Below are positions 1-7,528 of a stretch of DNA of 11,780 bases, in pieces. The notes beneath the pieces are model-generated. The model did not search any database. It had not been told where the DNA came from and was given only the letters and a program-made list of their open reading frames with translations. Position 1 is the first letter of the stretch, and each line of letters starts with the position of its first letter. Position numbers and translations under genes: made by a program. Origin of the DNA: Bacteroidota bacterium (GTDB lineage Bacteria > Bacteroidota > Bacteroidia > Chitinophagales > Chitinophagaceae); contig JAFAAT010000024.1 of NCBI GenBank assembly GCA_023426425.1, positions 1 through 11,780 of the forward strand. Direction: 5' to 3'.

Positions 1-762
1 ACCCTAAACCACATCTGCATCCCAACTCAGAATCCCCTTTTGTTGACCCCTTTCACAACCATTTTTTACAACACTTAATCAGGGTTTTTCTCGTGTTTTT
101 AGATGTTTTCATTTTCTTCCAGCTCCCCGTATCGCTTTCAGAGGGTCTTGTACCCATTGTACCCCTTTTTGGCAGTTATAGGTTGTATATTTTCTCTGCG
201 AATGTCCGGCAACCCCAGGTCGATTGTTCTGCCTCGCACTAAAAAATGATGCTGCCCGATCGCCAGGACATTCCAACCGTTAAACGGCACCATTTCAAGG
301 ACTATTGCGGCAATGAAAAACGCTTAGGACCTGCGCCTTTATGACTTCGGTGTTACTTTATTTATGCTTTATTTTTAGCGCGGTGTTGGATCGGTGTGTT
401 CCGCCCTTGGGCCGCCCTTGTTGCGCTTTTATATGGAAGTTGGATAATGCATTTTTCAGGAATTCTTTCTTCATTCAACCCCAGATCTTCCGAAAATTCT
501 CAGTCGCACGTACCACGCATCTATTCCGGACATACTTCGAATTTCATTGCAGCCCTTCCCTGTACCTACAGCGCAATTCCCTGTGATTGTCTTCTTCAAC
601 TTCCGGTTTCCGACGAAACGATCTTGCTAAGACAGAAGGAAAAATCAAGAAGTTGGGGAAATAAATAAATTAAAAAATAGTTTCACTTTCTCCTTTCCTT
701 TCGCTCCGTTCTATCCGTCTTTCGAGAAAATTACCGTTGTGAACCTCCTAAAATTTTCTCGT
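1..762. other. gene-free upstream region
   Basis: I see no convincing gene here. Two overlapping open frames on the + strand (341-586 and 396-668) lie in different registers. Their translations are rich in Cys, Ser, Phe and Pro, with no signal peptide, domain or motif that I recognise. No reading frame of useful length is evident on the minus strand. The stretch is rich in T and C on the + strand, most clearly at 681-724, where only about six purines occur in 44 bases. An A/T-rich block (657-680) precedes that tract. A short direct repeat, TTGTACCC, occurs at 148-155 and 157-164. The region probably holds the promoter and a long leader of the gene starting at 763, but no clear TTG / TAnnTTTG promoter pair was found. 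It could also be a decayed gene. Confidence 0.55.
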
Positions 763-3700
763 ATGCAAGCATTCAAATCGCTTCAGAATCCACCGGGGCG
801 CACATTCCTAATGTGCTGCTTTGCACTTTTATTATTCTCACAAAAATCGGCAGCCACACACGTTGCAGCAGCCGACTTGTACATGGACTATATCGGTACC
901 GGCCCAGGACATTTAAAGTACAAAGTTACCTTAGTGCTTTACAGGGCCTGCGAATGGGATTCAATTACTACCCCACCATTCTGGATTCCAAATGCGACAC
1001 TCGGCGGCACTGCCGGTGGAAATACCACCGATGGAATCACTTTTTCTTCCAGCTGCGGCCCTTCAATCACCAGAACTTTCACCCAGGAAGGTCAACGCGA
1101 CACCCTCGACCAATTATGCGCAAATTTTGCACCGATAAATTCCTGCCGCGTACCAGGCTCCGTATGGCCCGCGTTCGAGCGTGTCAGGTACACAGATACC
1201 ATCACGCTTCCTGTCGCATGCACCGACTGGAAAGTACGGTACAGCCTCTGTTGCAGAAACAACCAGATCGATAATCTGCTTAATCCGGGAGGTGCCAGAA
1301 TGTACATAGAGGCAGGGATTAACAACGTCGCCAGATGGAATAACAGCACGCCCAGGTTCATAATAGATCCGATACCTTACCTCTGCCAGGGACAACCATC
1401 CTTCTTCCTCAACGGACCTCTTGATCCCAACAACGATTCCCTGGTTACGATGAACGTGCAACCATTAACTGGAAATTCTAACGCGCCTGGCACACCGATC
1501 ACCTACAATGCAGGGTATTCCCTTGCAAACCCTATTGCCTCTCCTCCTACAAATCCTTACACTGTAAATCAAAACACAGGCACAGCTACTTTTCTGGCGG
1601 CCAACCAGGGAAAATATGTACTCGCCTTCGAGTGCAGAGACTATGACCGCGCCACAGGCACAGAGCTGAGTTATGTCCGCAGAGATGTCCAGGTGGCAGT
1701 ACTGCCATGTAGTGCTTCTCCTCCAGGCATTGATAGTCCGAAAAATGCAATAAACATTACGCAAATCGGCGAGTATTTCATTGGATGTCCTGGTGCACAA
1801 ATCAGTTTTGAAATCGATGGGCAGTCAAATACCATTTCCAATTCCGTTTACCTGAGCTCCACCAACTCCATAGTAATCCCTGCCTCCAACTTCACAGTCG
1901 CGGGACAGGGAACTGCAAGCCCTGTAGGCACATTCACCTGGACCCCTACCGGTGCCGACATTGGTGACTATACACTCATTTTTGAAGCGAAAGATTCCAC
2001 CTGCAACAATAACCAACCCATCGTTTTGAAGAACTATTATGTGATGTTCCTGAAGATTCTTCCCGGCGTAGATGCCGGTCCTGATGGCCGCATCTGTCAG
2101 ATCGATCCTGTGCCCTGGCAGATCAATGTGACTGGTCCTCCTTCCGCTATCTACCAATGGTCAGCTTTGGGTGGTGGGCCGCCTCTGGGTCTAAGCGATC
2201 CAACTATTCCAAATCCCACCGCAAAACCTCCATACGACATGACTTACCTCGTAGAGGCTACGAACTTTACCTCAGCGTGTAAAAACAGGGATACTATTTC
2301 AGTACTCATAGATACATCCAATCGAGTCATTGCCTCGCCAGATGTAGTGATCTGCAGACCTGGCTACGTTCAGCTCGATGCACAAGGATATGGGTTTGCG
2401 CCACTTCAAAATCTTCCCTGCGGCACACAGCAAACACTAACATGCCTTGATGAAGATACTGTGGTTATCGGTAGCCAGTACAACGCAGCAGCGCCTGCAA
2501 CAGTGACTCAAATGCCACTGTTCACTCCATTCCCGGGTCACCGCACCGCGCGCATGCAAATATTGATTCCGAAGTTCGACCTCTACAAACAATTCGTAAG
2601 ATCCGGCACCATCAATGGCCTTGCTTTTGAGGTGAACACACCAACAAACACCCAGTTCCATAATTTTACCATCGCTCTCAAATGCACTAACAACGATGAG
2701 CTGAAGCTTGACCTTGGAGGCATGGAAAACGGTGCAACATTGGTTTATACTTCACCGGCACCATTCACCGTCCCCACCGGATGGATGCATTTTAAATTCG
2801 ACACGCCGTACAGCTGGGATAGTACAAAAAATCTCATCGTTGAGATCTGTTATAACAACAGCGCGCCCGGTACCGCCGCACTTGTAACCGGGCAAAACCT
2901 GGGTATGGCAAACGTCACAGGTAAATCGCAGATGGCAATTAGCTATACCAATGCTGGTACGGGAGGCATTTGCAACAGTTCTTCCCTGGCAGGTGTGACT
3001 ACCTCTTTCCTTAGCTATCGTCCCAACGTGCAGCTCAACTACTGTCCGGCTGATACGGTGCCCTTCCCCTATACCTGGACACCCGGCAACTACCTGTCCG
3101 ACTCCATTGCAAAAGCGCCACTGGCTTTCATTGCTGAAGATACTCGTTTCTATGTTTCCACCTATGGACGCAATGGCTGTAAAGTGATAGACTCTGTAGA
3201 CGTGAAGCTGCCTGTACACGAATACAGTGTCTGGCCCCTGGACACTGCAATCTGTAAAGGCGAAGCTTTTAAGCTTATATCTGCAGGAGACTATGCAAAC
3301 GTTGCCTGGTTTGAGGACACCACATTGGCTGATGTTCCGGCCGCCTATGCCCCTGCGCTCACCGTCGATTGTGACGACTGTAGCGAAGCAGTGGCAAGAC
3401 CAGAGGTGAGTACCAACTATTATGCAGTAATGACTGATGAAAGGGGTTGCAGCGATACGATGATCGTAAGGGCTGCAGTGAAACCGCTGCCACAGGTGAA
3501 CATCCTGAATCCTGACACTACTATCCGGTATGGTCAGCGACTGCAGTTGTCGGTTTCAGGAGCTTACCTTTATTCCTGGCAGCCGATAGCATCACTGTCG
3601 AATCCTAATGTAGTGAACCCCATAGCCTCTCCTAAGGAGCCCACGCGTTACTACGTGTATGGTGTGGCGGAAAACGGTTGCCGGAACATTGATTCGGTAT

Positions 3701-3996
3701 TCCTAAACATCGACTACCGTGACCAGTTGTTCGTGCCTTCAGCATTTACGCCAAATGGCGACGGCAAGAATGATGTGTTTAAACTCGCTAATATCACTTT
3801 CCAGCGTTTGCTGGAGTTCCGGGTGTTCAATCGCTGGGGACAGGAAATTTACTCCACTACAGAACCTGCCGCTGGCTGGGACGGCACCTGGAAAGGTGTG
3901 CCCCAGGATATTAACGTGTACCAGTACCAGATAAGAGTAGGGTACCCTGATGGTTTTGTCGAAACCTATAAAGGAAATGTTACCCTGATCAGGTAG
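763..3996 (+). CDS. large T9SS cargo surface protein with type B (gliding motility-associated) C-terminal sorting domain
   Basis: This is a predicted secreted or cell-surface protein of 1077 residues, exported by Sec and then by the type IX system. I chose the ATG at 763. An in-frame GTG at 739 would add eight residues, but the ATG gives a standard signal peptide: Lys5 and Arg13, a hydrophobic core at about 15-25, and likely cleavage after Ala30 or Ala31. The mature N-terminus begins THVAAADLYMDY, resembling Bacteroidota surface proteins that start THIVGGE. Domains, roughly: Cys-containing N-terminal domain 32-316; Ig/cadherin-like domain 322-435; PKD/Ig-like segment 436-515; Ig-like domain starting near 526 and apparently interrupted by a ~215-residue beta-rich insert (about 550-765), resuming at YTWTPG; further Ig-like domains at about 820-908 and 910-985; and a type B sorting domain at 990-1077, with FVPSAFTPNGDGKNDVFK, FNRWGQ and a final YKGNVTLIR. 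No enzymatic motif is visible. An adhesin or cell-surface structural role is inferred. It is followed by a strong terminator and looks monocistronic. Confidence 0.9.
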   Translation: MQAFKSLQNPPGRTFLMCCFALLLFSQKSAATHVAAADLYMDYIGTGPGHLKYKVTLVLYRACEWDSITTPPFWIPNATLGGTAGGNTTDGITFSSSCGPSITRTFTQEGQRDTLDQLCANFAPINSCRVPGSVWPAFERVRYTDTITLPVACTDWKVRYSLCCRNNQIDNLLNPGGARMYIEAGINNVARWNNSTPRFIIDPIPYLCQGQPSFFLNGPLDPNNDSLVTMNVQPLTGNSNAPGTPITYNAGYSLANPIASPPTNPYTVNQNTGTATFLAANQGKYVLAFECRDYDRATGTELSYVRRDVQVAVLPCSASPPGIDSPKNAINITQIGEYFIGCPGAQISFEIDGQSNTISNSVYLSSTNSIVIPASNFTVAGQGTASPVGTFTWTPTGADIGDYTLIFEAKDSTCNNNQPIVLKNYYVMFLKILPGVDAGPDGRICQIDPVPWQINVTGPPSAIYQWSALGGGPPLGLSDPTIPNPTAKPPYDMTYLVEATNFTSACKNRDTISVLIDTSNRVIASPDVVICRPGYVQLDAQGYGFAPLQNLPCGTQQTLTCLDEDTVVIGSQYNAAAPATVTQMPLFTPFPGHRTARMQILIPKFDLYKQFVRSGTINGLAFEVNTPTNTQFHNFTIALKCTNNDELKLDLGGMENGATLVYTSPAPFTVPTGWMHFKFDTPYSWDSTKNLIVEICYNNSAPGTAALVTGQNLGMANVTGKSQMAISYTNAGTGGICNSSSLAGVTTSFLSYRPNVQLNYCPADTVPFPYTWTPGNYLSDSIAKAPLAFIAEDTRFYVSTYGRNGCKVIDSVDVKLPVHEYSVWPLDTAICKGEAFKLISAGDYANVAWFEDTTLADVPAAYAPALTVDCDDCSEAVARPEVSTNYYAVMTDERGCSDTMIVRAAVKPLPQVNILNPDTTIRYGQRLQLSVSGAYLYSWQPIASLSNPNVVNPIASPKEPTRYYVYGVAENGCRNIDSVFLNIDYRDQLFVPSAFTPNGDGKNDVFKLANITFQRLLEFRVFNRWGQEIYSTTEPAAGWDGTWKGVPQDINVYQYQIRVGYPDGFVETYKGNVTLIR

Positions 3997-4024
3997 ACGC
4001 TCAAAATAGTTGTTGTTTAATGAT

Positions 4025-4061
4025 GGAAGCTACTCGTTTGGGTGGCTTCCGTTTTTTTTTT
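4025..4061 (+). terminator. intrinsic terminator of the T9SS type B gene
   Basis: A 10-bp stem with two G-T pairs (4025-4034 with 4041-4050) closes a 6-base loop. One G and then ten T residues (4052-4061) follow directly. It starts 28 bases after the stop at 3996, and it isolates this gene from the OmpA-like gene downstream. Confidence 0.9.
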
Positions 4062-4192
4062 AACACCTGCATCCAACTGTTTGATAATGAAATAACGACG
4101 GTGGGATCAATGTCCGCATCGGCTGTCTGATCCGGCATTGTTCACTGCAGAGGCATGAGTTTTGTCCATGCAAACTGTAAAAAAGTAAGGTT

Positions 4193-4873
4193 ATGAAAAA
4201 TTGGAAGACTCTAACAGCTATTGTGATAACAGCAGGACTTTTGAGTAGTTGCTCTGCGTACAGAAATGCAAGCGGTACGGAGCGTGGCGCTGTAATCGGT
4301 GCAGCAGGTGGTGCCGTAGCAGGAGGTGTAATCGGAAAAGCAACTGGCAATAACCCTGCAGTAGGTGCCGTTATAGGCACTGTAGTGGGTGGTGCCGCTG
4401 GTGCTATCATCGGACGTCAGATGGACAAGCAGGCAGAACGTATTGAAGAGACTGTTCCAGGTGCAGAAGTTGAACGTGTAGGTGAAGGTATTGTGGTGAA
4501 TTTCAATGAAAAAGTACTCTTTGGCTTCAACCAGGCTACGCTAAACTCAAATGCATATGCATCCCTGGATCAACTTACCACCATACTCAAGGAGTATGGA
4601 CAGACAGACTTGAAGATCTATGGTCATACCGACAGCAAAGGCACTGAAACCTATAACCAGGACCTTTCCGAGCGACGTGCACAGGCTGTGGCAACCTATC
4701 TTGCTTCCCGCGGCATCAGCAGGGCCCGTCTAATGACCTATGGCTATGGTGAAAGCGCTCCTAAATGTACCAATGATACAGAAGAAGGCAGGGCATGTAA
4801 CCGCCGCGTGGAGTTTGCAATTGTTGCAAATGAGCAGATGCGTGAAGCTGCACAAAATCAGGCTGGCCAATAA
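4193..4873 (+). CDS. OmpA-family lipoprotein with glycine-zipper segment
   Basis: This is a 226-residue outer-membrane lipoprotein predicted to bind peptidoglycan. A lipoprotein signal peptide ends in the lipobox LSSC, with acylated Cys20 expected. Residues 32-74 are a Gly/Ala-rich glycine zipper with many GxxxG-type spacings, likely a hydrophobic membrane-associated segment. Residues 100-213 form an OmpA C-terminal domain. The HTD motif (Asp147) and the SERRA motif (Arg162) are 15 residues apart, the same spacing as the diaminopimelate-binding Asp/Arg pair known from Acinetobacter OmpA. The domain also has NRRVEF near its end. Cys192 and Cys202 may form a disulfide. The architecture matches YiaD-like glycine-zipper lipoproteins, and its length is normal for them. 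Its likely role is envelope anchoring or stability. The ATG at 4193 is preceded closely by GTAAGG, only two bases upstream, so Shine-Dalgarno use is doubtful. The gene lies between two terminators and looks monocistronic. Confidence 0.93.
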   Translation: MKNWKTLTAIVITAGLLSSCSAYRNASGTERGAVIGAAGGAVAGGVIGKATGNNPAVGAVIGTVVGGAAGAIIGRQMDKQAERIEETVPGAEVERVGEGIVVNFNEKVLFGFNQATLNSNAYASLDQLTTILKEYGQTDLKIYGHTDSKGTETYNQDLSERRAQAVATYLASRGISRARLMTYGYGESAPKCTNDTEEGRACNRRVEFAIVANEQMREAAQNQAGQ

Positions 4874-4892
4874 TTTAATCTAAGACTTCGAA

Positions 4893-4933
4893 CAAAAGCT
4901 GCCACTGGAATACAGGGGCAGCTTTTGCTTTTT
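4893..4933 (+). terminator. intrinsic terminator of the OmpA-like gene
   Basis: A perfect 11-bp stem (4893-4903 with 4917-4927) surrounds a 13-base loop and is followed by C and five T residues (4929-4933). It starts about 20 bases after the stop at 4873. Confidence 0.87.
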
Positions 4934-4977
4934 GGCCATCCCCACATCCTGGGTTATCATTGTTTAATGACTAAGGC

Positions 4978-5008
4978 TTGATATTTGGAATATAAAGTTG
5001 TATCTTTT
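4978..5008 (+). promoter_or_regulatory. candidate Bacteroidota-type promoter for the PAS gene
   Basis: A TTG at 4978-4980 is followed, after 20 bases, by TATCTTTT at 5001-5008. This matches the Bacteroidota consensus TTG, about 17-23 bases, TAnnTTTG, with one mismatch at the last base. It would give a leader of about 25 bases before the ATG at 5040. The upstream gene ends in a terminator, so a promoter is needed here. The match is by eye only. Confidence 0.4.
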
Positions 5009-5039
5009 CCTGATTTTGTGGATTGTTCACATCTGAGTT

Positions 5040-5441
5040 ATGGCGTTGGAATACTTTTTTCACGATAACCCCAATCCCTGCTGGATATACGACAGCGAGT
5101 CCTACCGCTTTCTGGCTGTAAACAAGAGTTGCCTTACTGTCTATGGATACAGTGAAGACGATTTCATGGATCTGCTCACTGTGTTCGATTTGATCTATCC
5201 CGAAGATGTGGCACCATTGAAGGAATATCTCCAACGTCCTGACCAGCCACAAATTTCCGGCATCTGGAGGCATATCCATAAGAACGGGGCGATTTTACAG
5301 GTTTGTACCTATTCCCACGAAACCAAGCTCAATGGAAGGATTTGCCGTTACGTCATGGCTGTTAACGTTCAGGACATGTTCAGGAAAATAGGTGAACAGG
5401 TCCTCGCCTCAAAGCAACAGTCTGCTGTTCAGGAAGAGTAA
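5040..5441 (+). CDS. stand-alone PAS-domain protein
   Basis: This 133-residue cytoplasmic protein is almost entirely one PAS fold (about residues 3-115). Family features include the opening HDNPNPCWIYD, then FLAVNKSCLTVYGYS, a central LIYPED, and GIWRHIHKNG followed by the strands of the sheet. This is the pattern of PAS sensory domains normally found in front of histidine kinases or GGDEF domains. No output domain, transmembrane helix or helix-turn-helix is present. The C-terminal 20 residues look like a short helical tail. The ATG at 5040 is the natural start because the PAS motif begins within the next ten residues. Its own promoter is likely at 4978-5008. Its stop lies 4 bp from the stop of the convergent helicase. 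Ligand and partner are unknown. It might act as a separate sensory module in trans, or be a remnant of a longer kinase, although the frame is intact. Confidence 0.85.
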   Translation: MALEYFFHDNPNPCWIYDSESYRFLAVNKSCLTVYGYSEDDFMDLLTVFDLIYPEDVAPLKEYLQRPDQPQISGIWRHIHKNGAILQVCTYSHETKLNGRICRYVMAVNVQDMFRKIGEQVLASKQQSAVQEE

Positions 5442-5445
5442 ATGC

Positions 5446-6660
5446 TTATTTCTTCCGGAAGTTCCTTTTCTTTCCACCACCGGTCTTTCTACGGTCCGCT
5501 CCCGCAGTAGGTATTCCTGAGGGCACTGGTCCAAGCTCCGCCGGAACCTGCATCCTGGGTACCTCCTTGCCAAGCAGCTTTTCAATCTGAGCAAAGCGCC
5601 TCAGCTCCTTTTCCGTCACGAATGTATAGGCAGTTCCTGTAGTTGCCGCTCGTGCAGTCCTCCCTATACGGTGTACATAATCTTCACCGTCATGAGGCAC
5701 ATCGTAGTTGATCACAAGATCAATATCCTCAATGTCAATGCCTCTGCTGATGATATCCGTGGCGACGAGTATCTTAAGCTTCTTACTCTTGAAATCCAGC
5801 ATCACCTGCTCTCTCTCATTCTGTTCCAGGTCAGAGTGTATTTGGTTCACAGAAAGCTTTTCACGTTTGAGTTCGGCTGTAAGCTGCTTTACACTTTGCT
5901 TGCTGGAACAAAACACCAGCACACTGCCAAACTCCTTCTGCGACAGGATATGTTTTGCCAGCGCAGGTTTCTGTGTCTCAAACACTACAAACGCTCCTTG
6001 CACGATCTGATCCGGTGGCTTTGAAATGGCAATATTGATCTCCACAGGGTTTACAAGCATCCTGTTTGCCAGCTTACGGATCTGTGGAGGCATCGTGGCT
6101 GAAAAAAGCAGGTTCTGCCTTTCTTTTGGCATCGCGTTGATGATCTTCATCAGGTCATCGTAAAAGCCCATGTCCAGCATCCGGTCGGCCTCGTCCAGCA
6201 CCAGGTACTTCAGCCCATCAAGCTTCACATACCCCATGTTCAGATGTGCTATCATCCTGCCCGGCGTGCAGATCACTATGTCTACGCCAGAACTCAGTGC
6301 CTTCTTCTCATTGGCAAACAGCGAACCATCTCCTCCGCCATATACGGGGATTGAACTCACAGAGGTGAAATAGGATAACCCCTCAAGTATCTGGCTGATT
6401 TGCAAAGCCAGCTCACGCGTCGGTACAATGACCATTGCGTTGATTCTGTTATGAGTATGTGGTTCAGTGATTAATTTGTTGAGTAGCGGAAGCAGAAAAG
6501 CTGCAGTCTTTCCGGTACCAGTCTGCGCAGCAGCTATTACATCCCGGCCCTTAAGTATATGCGGTATCACTTGTTCCTGTACAGGCGTGGCTACATCATA
6601 GCCCATTGCGTCAATTCCATCCAGCAGGTCATCGTGAAAGTCAAAATCAGTAAAGTACAA
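5446..6660 (-). CDS. DEAD-box ATP-dependent RNA helicase (RhlE-like)
   Basis: This 404-residue protein unwinds RNA duplexes using ATP, in ribosome assembly, RNA decay or cold adaptation. All core motifs are visible: an upstream aromatic residue and Q motif (TPVQEQ, 25-30), motif I AAQTGTGKT (44-52), Ia PTRELA (80-85), Ib TPGR (132-135), II DEAD (156-159), III SAT (187-189), IV VLVFCSSK (247-254), V ATDIISRGID (300-309) and VI HRIGRTAR (330-337). A short basic tail (about 389-404, rich in Lys, Arg and Gly) probably binds RNA. The length and the DGIDAMGY opening fit RhlE-type proteins. The start is odd: the first codon is TTG (6658-6660). An in-frame stop lies just upstream at 6679-6681 with no ATG between, and the next in-frame ATG (Met19) would remove part of the Q-motif region, so TTG is the best start. 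It sits 91 bp downstream of the barrel-protein gene, on the same strand with no visible terminator between, so read-through is possible. Confidence 0.95.
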   Translation of the reverse strand: MYFTDFDFHDDLLDGIDAMGYDVATPVQEQVIPHILKGRDVIAAAQTGTGKTAAFLLPLLNKLITEPHTHNRINAMVIVPTRELALQISQILEGLSYFTSVSSIPVYGGGDGSLFANEKKALSSGVDIVICTPGRMIAHLNMGYVKLDGLKYLVLDEADRMLDMGFYDDLMKIINAMPKERQNLLFSATMPPQIRKLANRMLVNPVEINIAISKPPDQIVQGAFVVFETQKPALAKHILSQKEFGSVLVFCSSKQSVKQLTAELKREKLSVNQIHSDLEQNEREQVMLDFKSKKLKILVATDIISRGIDIEDIDLVINYDVPHDGEDYVHRIGRTARAATTGTAYTFVTEKELRRFAQIEKLLGKEVPRMQVPAELGPVPSGIPTAGADRRKTGGGKKRNFRKK

Positions 6661-6751
6661 TGTGTATCTATTTATCCGCTAAGATAACCAGAACATCCCA
6701 ATGAATCGGCTTGATAGTCGTCCGCCGGTATTGGAGCGAGGCGAGAGCAGA

Positions 6752-7417
6752 TCAATTGATCTGGTACCCCACACCAATCTGCAAACCGAATCTGCTGTCA
6801 GGAGAAGTGCTTACACCTACGTTTTTTTCAAACAGGCGGTAGGGATCGATCTCCAGCTTTGCCATCGTGATGGTGTAGAAGTTCTCAGAAAACTGATAGA
6901 CGAATGAGTGATTGATACCAGTCCAGAATGCAAGTGCGTCCTTGGTGCTCAGTGTGGTTCTGAACTCATCATCACCAGCCTCGCGATATTGTAGTTCAGC
7001 AGTGTTCCTGGTCAGGGTAGGGGAGATCATAACTCCCACATAGCTTTTCAACTTCTTCAGGCAGGGCGTGCTGCGCATGAACTCACAGCTGACGTCATAT
7101 TGTACACTGAGGCTAAGTTCAATGTTCTGAGTGTGCTCATTAATGCCCGTGTCAAAATATTCCGGATAACTGTTGTTGCTGATCTTCTTACCGTTTAGGT
7201 CCAGGCCATAGAAGCCCACCGCCGCATCTATCATAAATTTGCTACCGGCATTGAATCGTGCAAAAACTTCCTTGTCCCAGCTACCGCTGCTGGAATAGCG
7301 GCCATTCCCAAGATCTTTCCATTTGCTGAACCCGGTGCGAAGTCCGAAAGAAGTGTGCTGTGCACTCAAACTGGTGACTACCAACAAGGCCGCAAGGGAA
7401 AGGATCATCTTTTTCAT
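6752..7417 (-). CDS. small predicted outer-membrane beta-barrel protein, function unknown
   Basis: This 221-residue exported protein starts at the ATG at 7415-7417. An open frame continues upstream to 7492, but that extension would run through the terminator hairpin of the neighbouring gene and would bury the signal peptide, so it is rejected. The signal peptide is MKKMILSLAALLVVTSLSA, with cleavage before Gln20. The mature chain has alternating hydrophobic/polar strands with aromatic ends: SFGLRTGFSKW at the front, IELSLSVQYDV and SYVGVMIS in the middle, and a final RFGLQIGVGYQIN. This suggests a small outer-membrane barrel of the PorT/OmpW-like size class. Cys111 and Cys119 could form a loop disulfide. 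I do not recognise a specific family or ligand. It is on the same strand as the helicase downstream and is separated from the deiminase-like gene by a strong terminator. Confidence 0.8.
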   Translation of the reverse strand: MKKMILSLAALLVVTSLSAQHTSFGLRTGFSKWKDLGNGRYSSSGSWDKEVFARFNAGSKFMIDAAVGFYGLDLNGKKISNNSYPEYFDTGINEHTQNIELSLSVQYDVSCEFMRSTPCLKKLKSYVGVMISPTLTRNTAELQYREAGDDEFRTTLSTKDALAFWTGINHSFVYQFSENFYTITMAKLEIDPYRLFEKNVGVSTSPDSRFGLQIGVGYQIN

Positions 7418-7422
7418 TACTG

Positions 7423-7430
7423 CAAATTTA
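7423..7430 (-). promoter_or_regulatory. candidate -7 element TAAATTTG of the barrel-protein gene
   Basis: Read on the minus strand, TAAATTTG is a perfect match to the Bacteroidota TAnnTTTG element. Only five bases separate it from the ATG at 7417, so transcription would start at or next to the start codon, giving a leaderless or nearly leaderless mRNA. The nearest upstream TTG (7447-7449) is 16 bases away, just short of the usual 17-23, so support is partial. Confidence 0.3.
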
Positions 7431-7468
7431 CCTAAAGTTAAGAAACCAACTCGTTCAGTTAACCGTAT

Positions 7469-7506
7469 AAAAAGCAGGCCCGGTAGAAGCATATCTACCG
7501 GGCCTG
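7469..7506 (-). terminator. intrinsic terminator of the deiminase-like gene
   Basis: Read on the minus strand, a perfect 13-bp GC-rich stem (7494-7506 with 7475-7487) closes a 6-base loop. C and then five T residues (7469-7473) follow. It begins about 22 bases after the stop at 7529. There is no T tract in the + direction, so it serves only the minus-strand gene. Confidence 0.9.
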
Positions 7507-7528
7507 TGAAAAATAGATCTGGTTGGCA

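Noticed and set aside
277..287. Short inverted repeat CCGTTAAACGG
   Set aside because: The stem is only 4-5 bp with almost no loop and no T tract, as expected by chance.
341..668. Two overlapping short open frames (81 and 90 codons) on the + strand
   Set aside because: They overlap in different frames, have no recognisable motif, no ribosome-binding site and an unusual Cys/Ser/Phe-rich composition, so neither can be supported as a gene.
813..1274. 153-codon open frame inside the large surface-protein gene, + strand, other frame
   Set aside because: It is out of frame with the well-supported T9SS protein, has a His/Arg-rich composition with no domain, and is a shadow frame.
4153..4171. GCATG...CATGC hairpin and GAGTTTTG as regulatory signals for the OmpA-like gene
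   Set aside because: The stem is 5 bp only. The TAnnTTTG-like box has a mismatch at its first base, and the nearest TTG is 16 bases away, so support is too weak.
4060..4410. 116-codon open frame on the minus strand
   Set aside because: It lies antisense to the start of the OmpA-like lipoprotein gene. Its Pro/Ala/Thr repeats are the complement of the glycine-zipper codons.
7418..7492. 25-residue N-terminal extension of the barrel protein (start at 7492)
   Set aside because: It would start inside the terminator hairpin of the neighbouring gene and place a clean signal peptide internally. The ATG at 7417 is far better.
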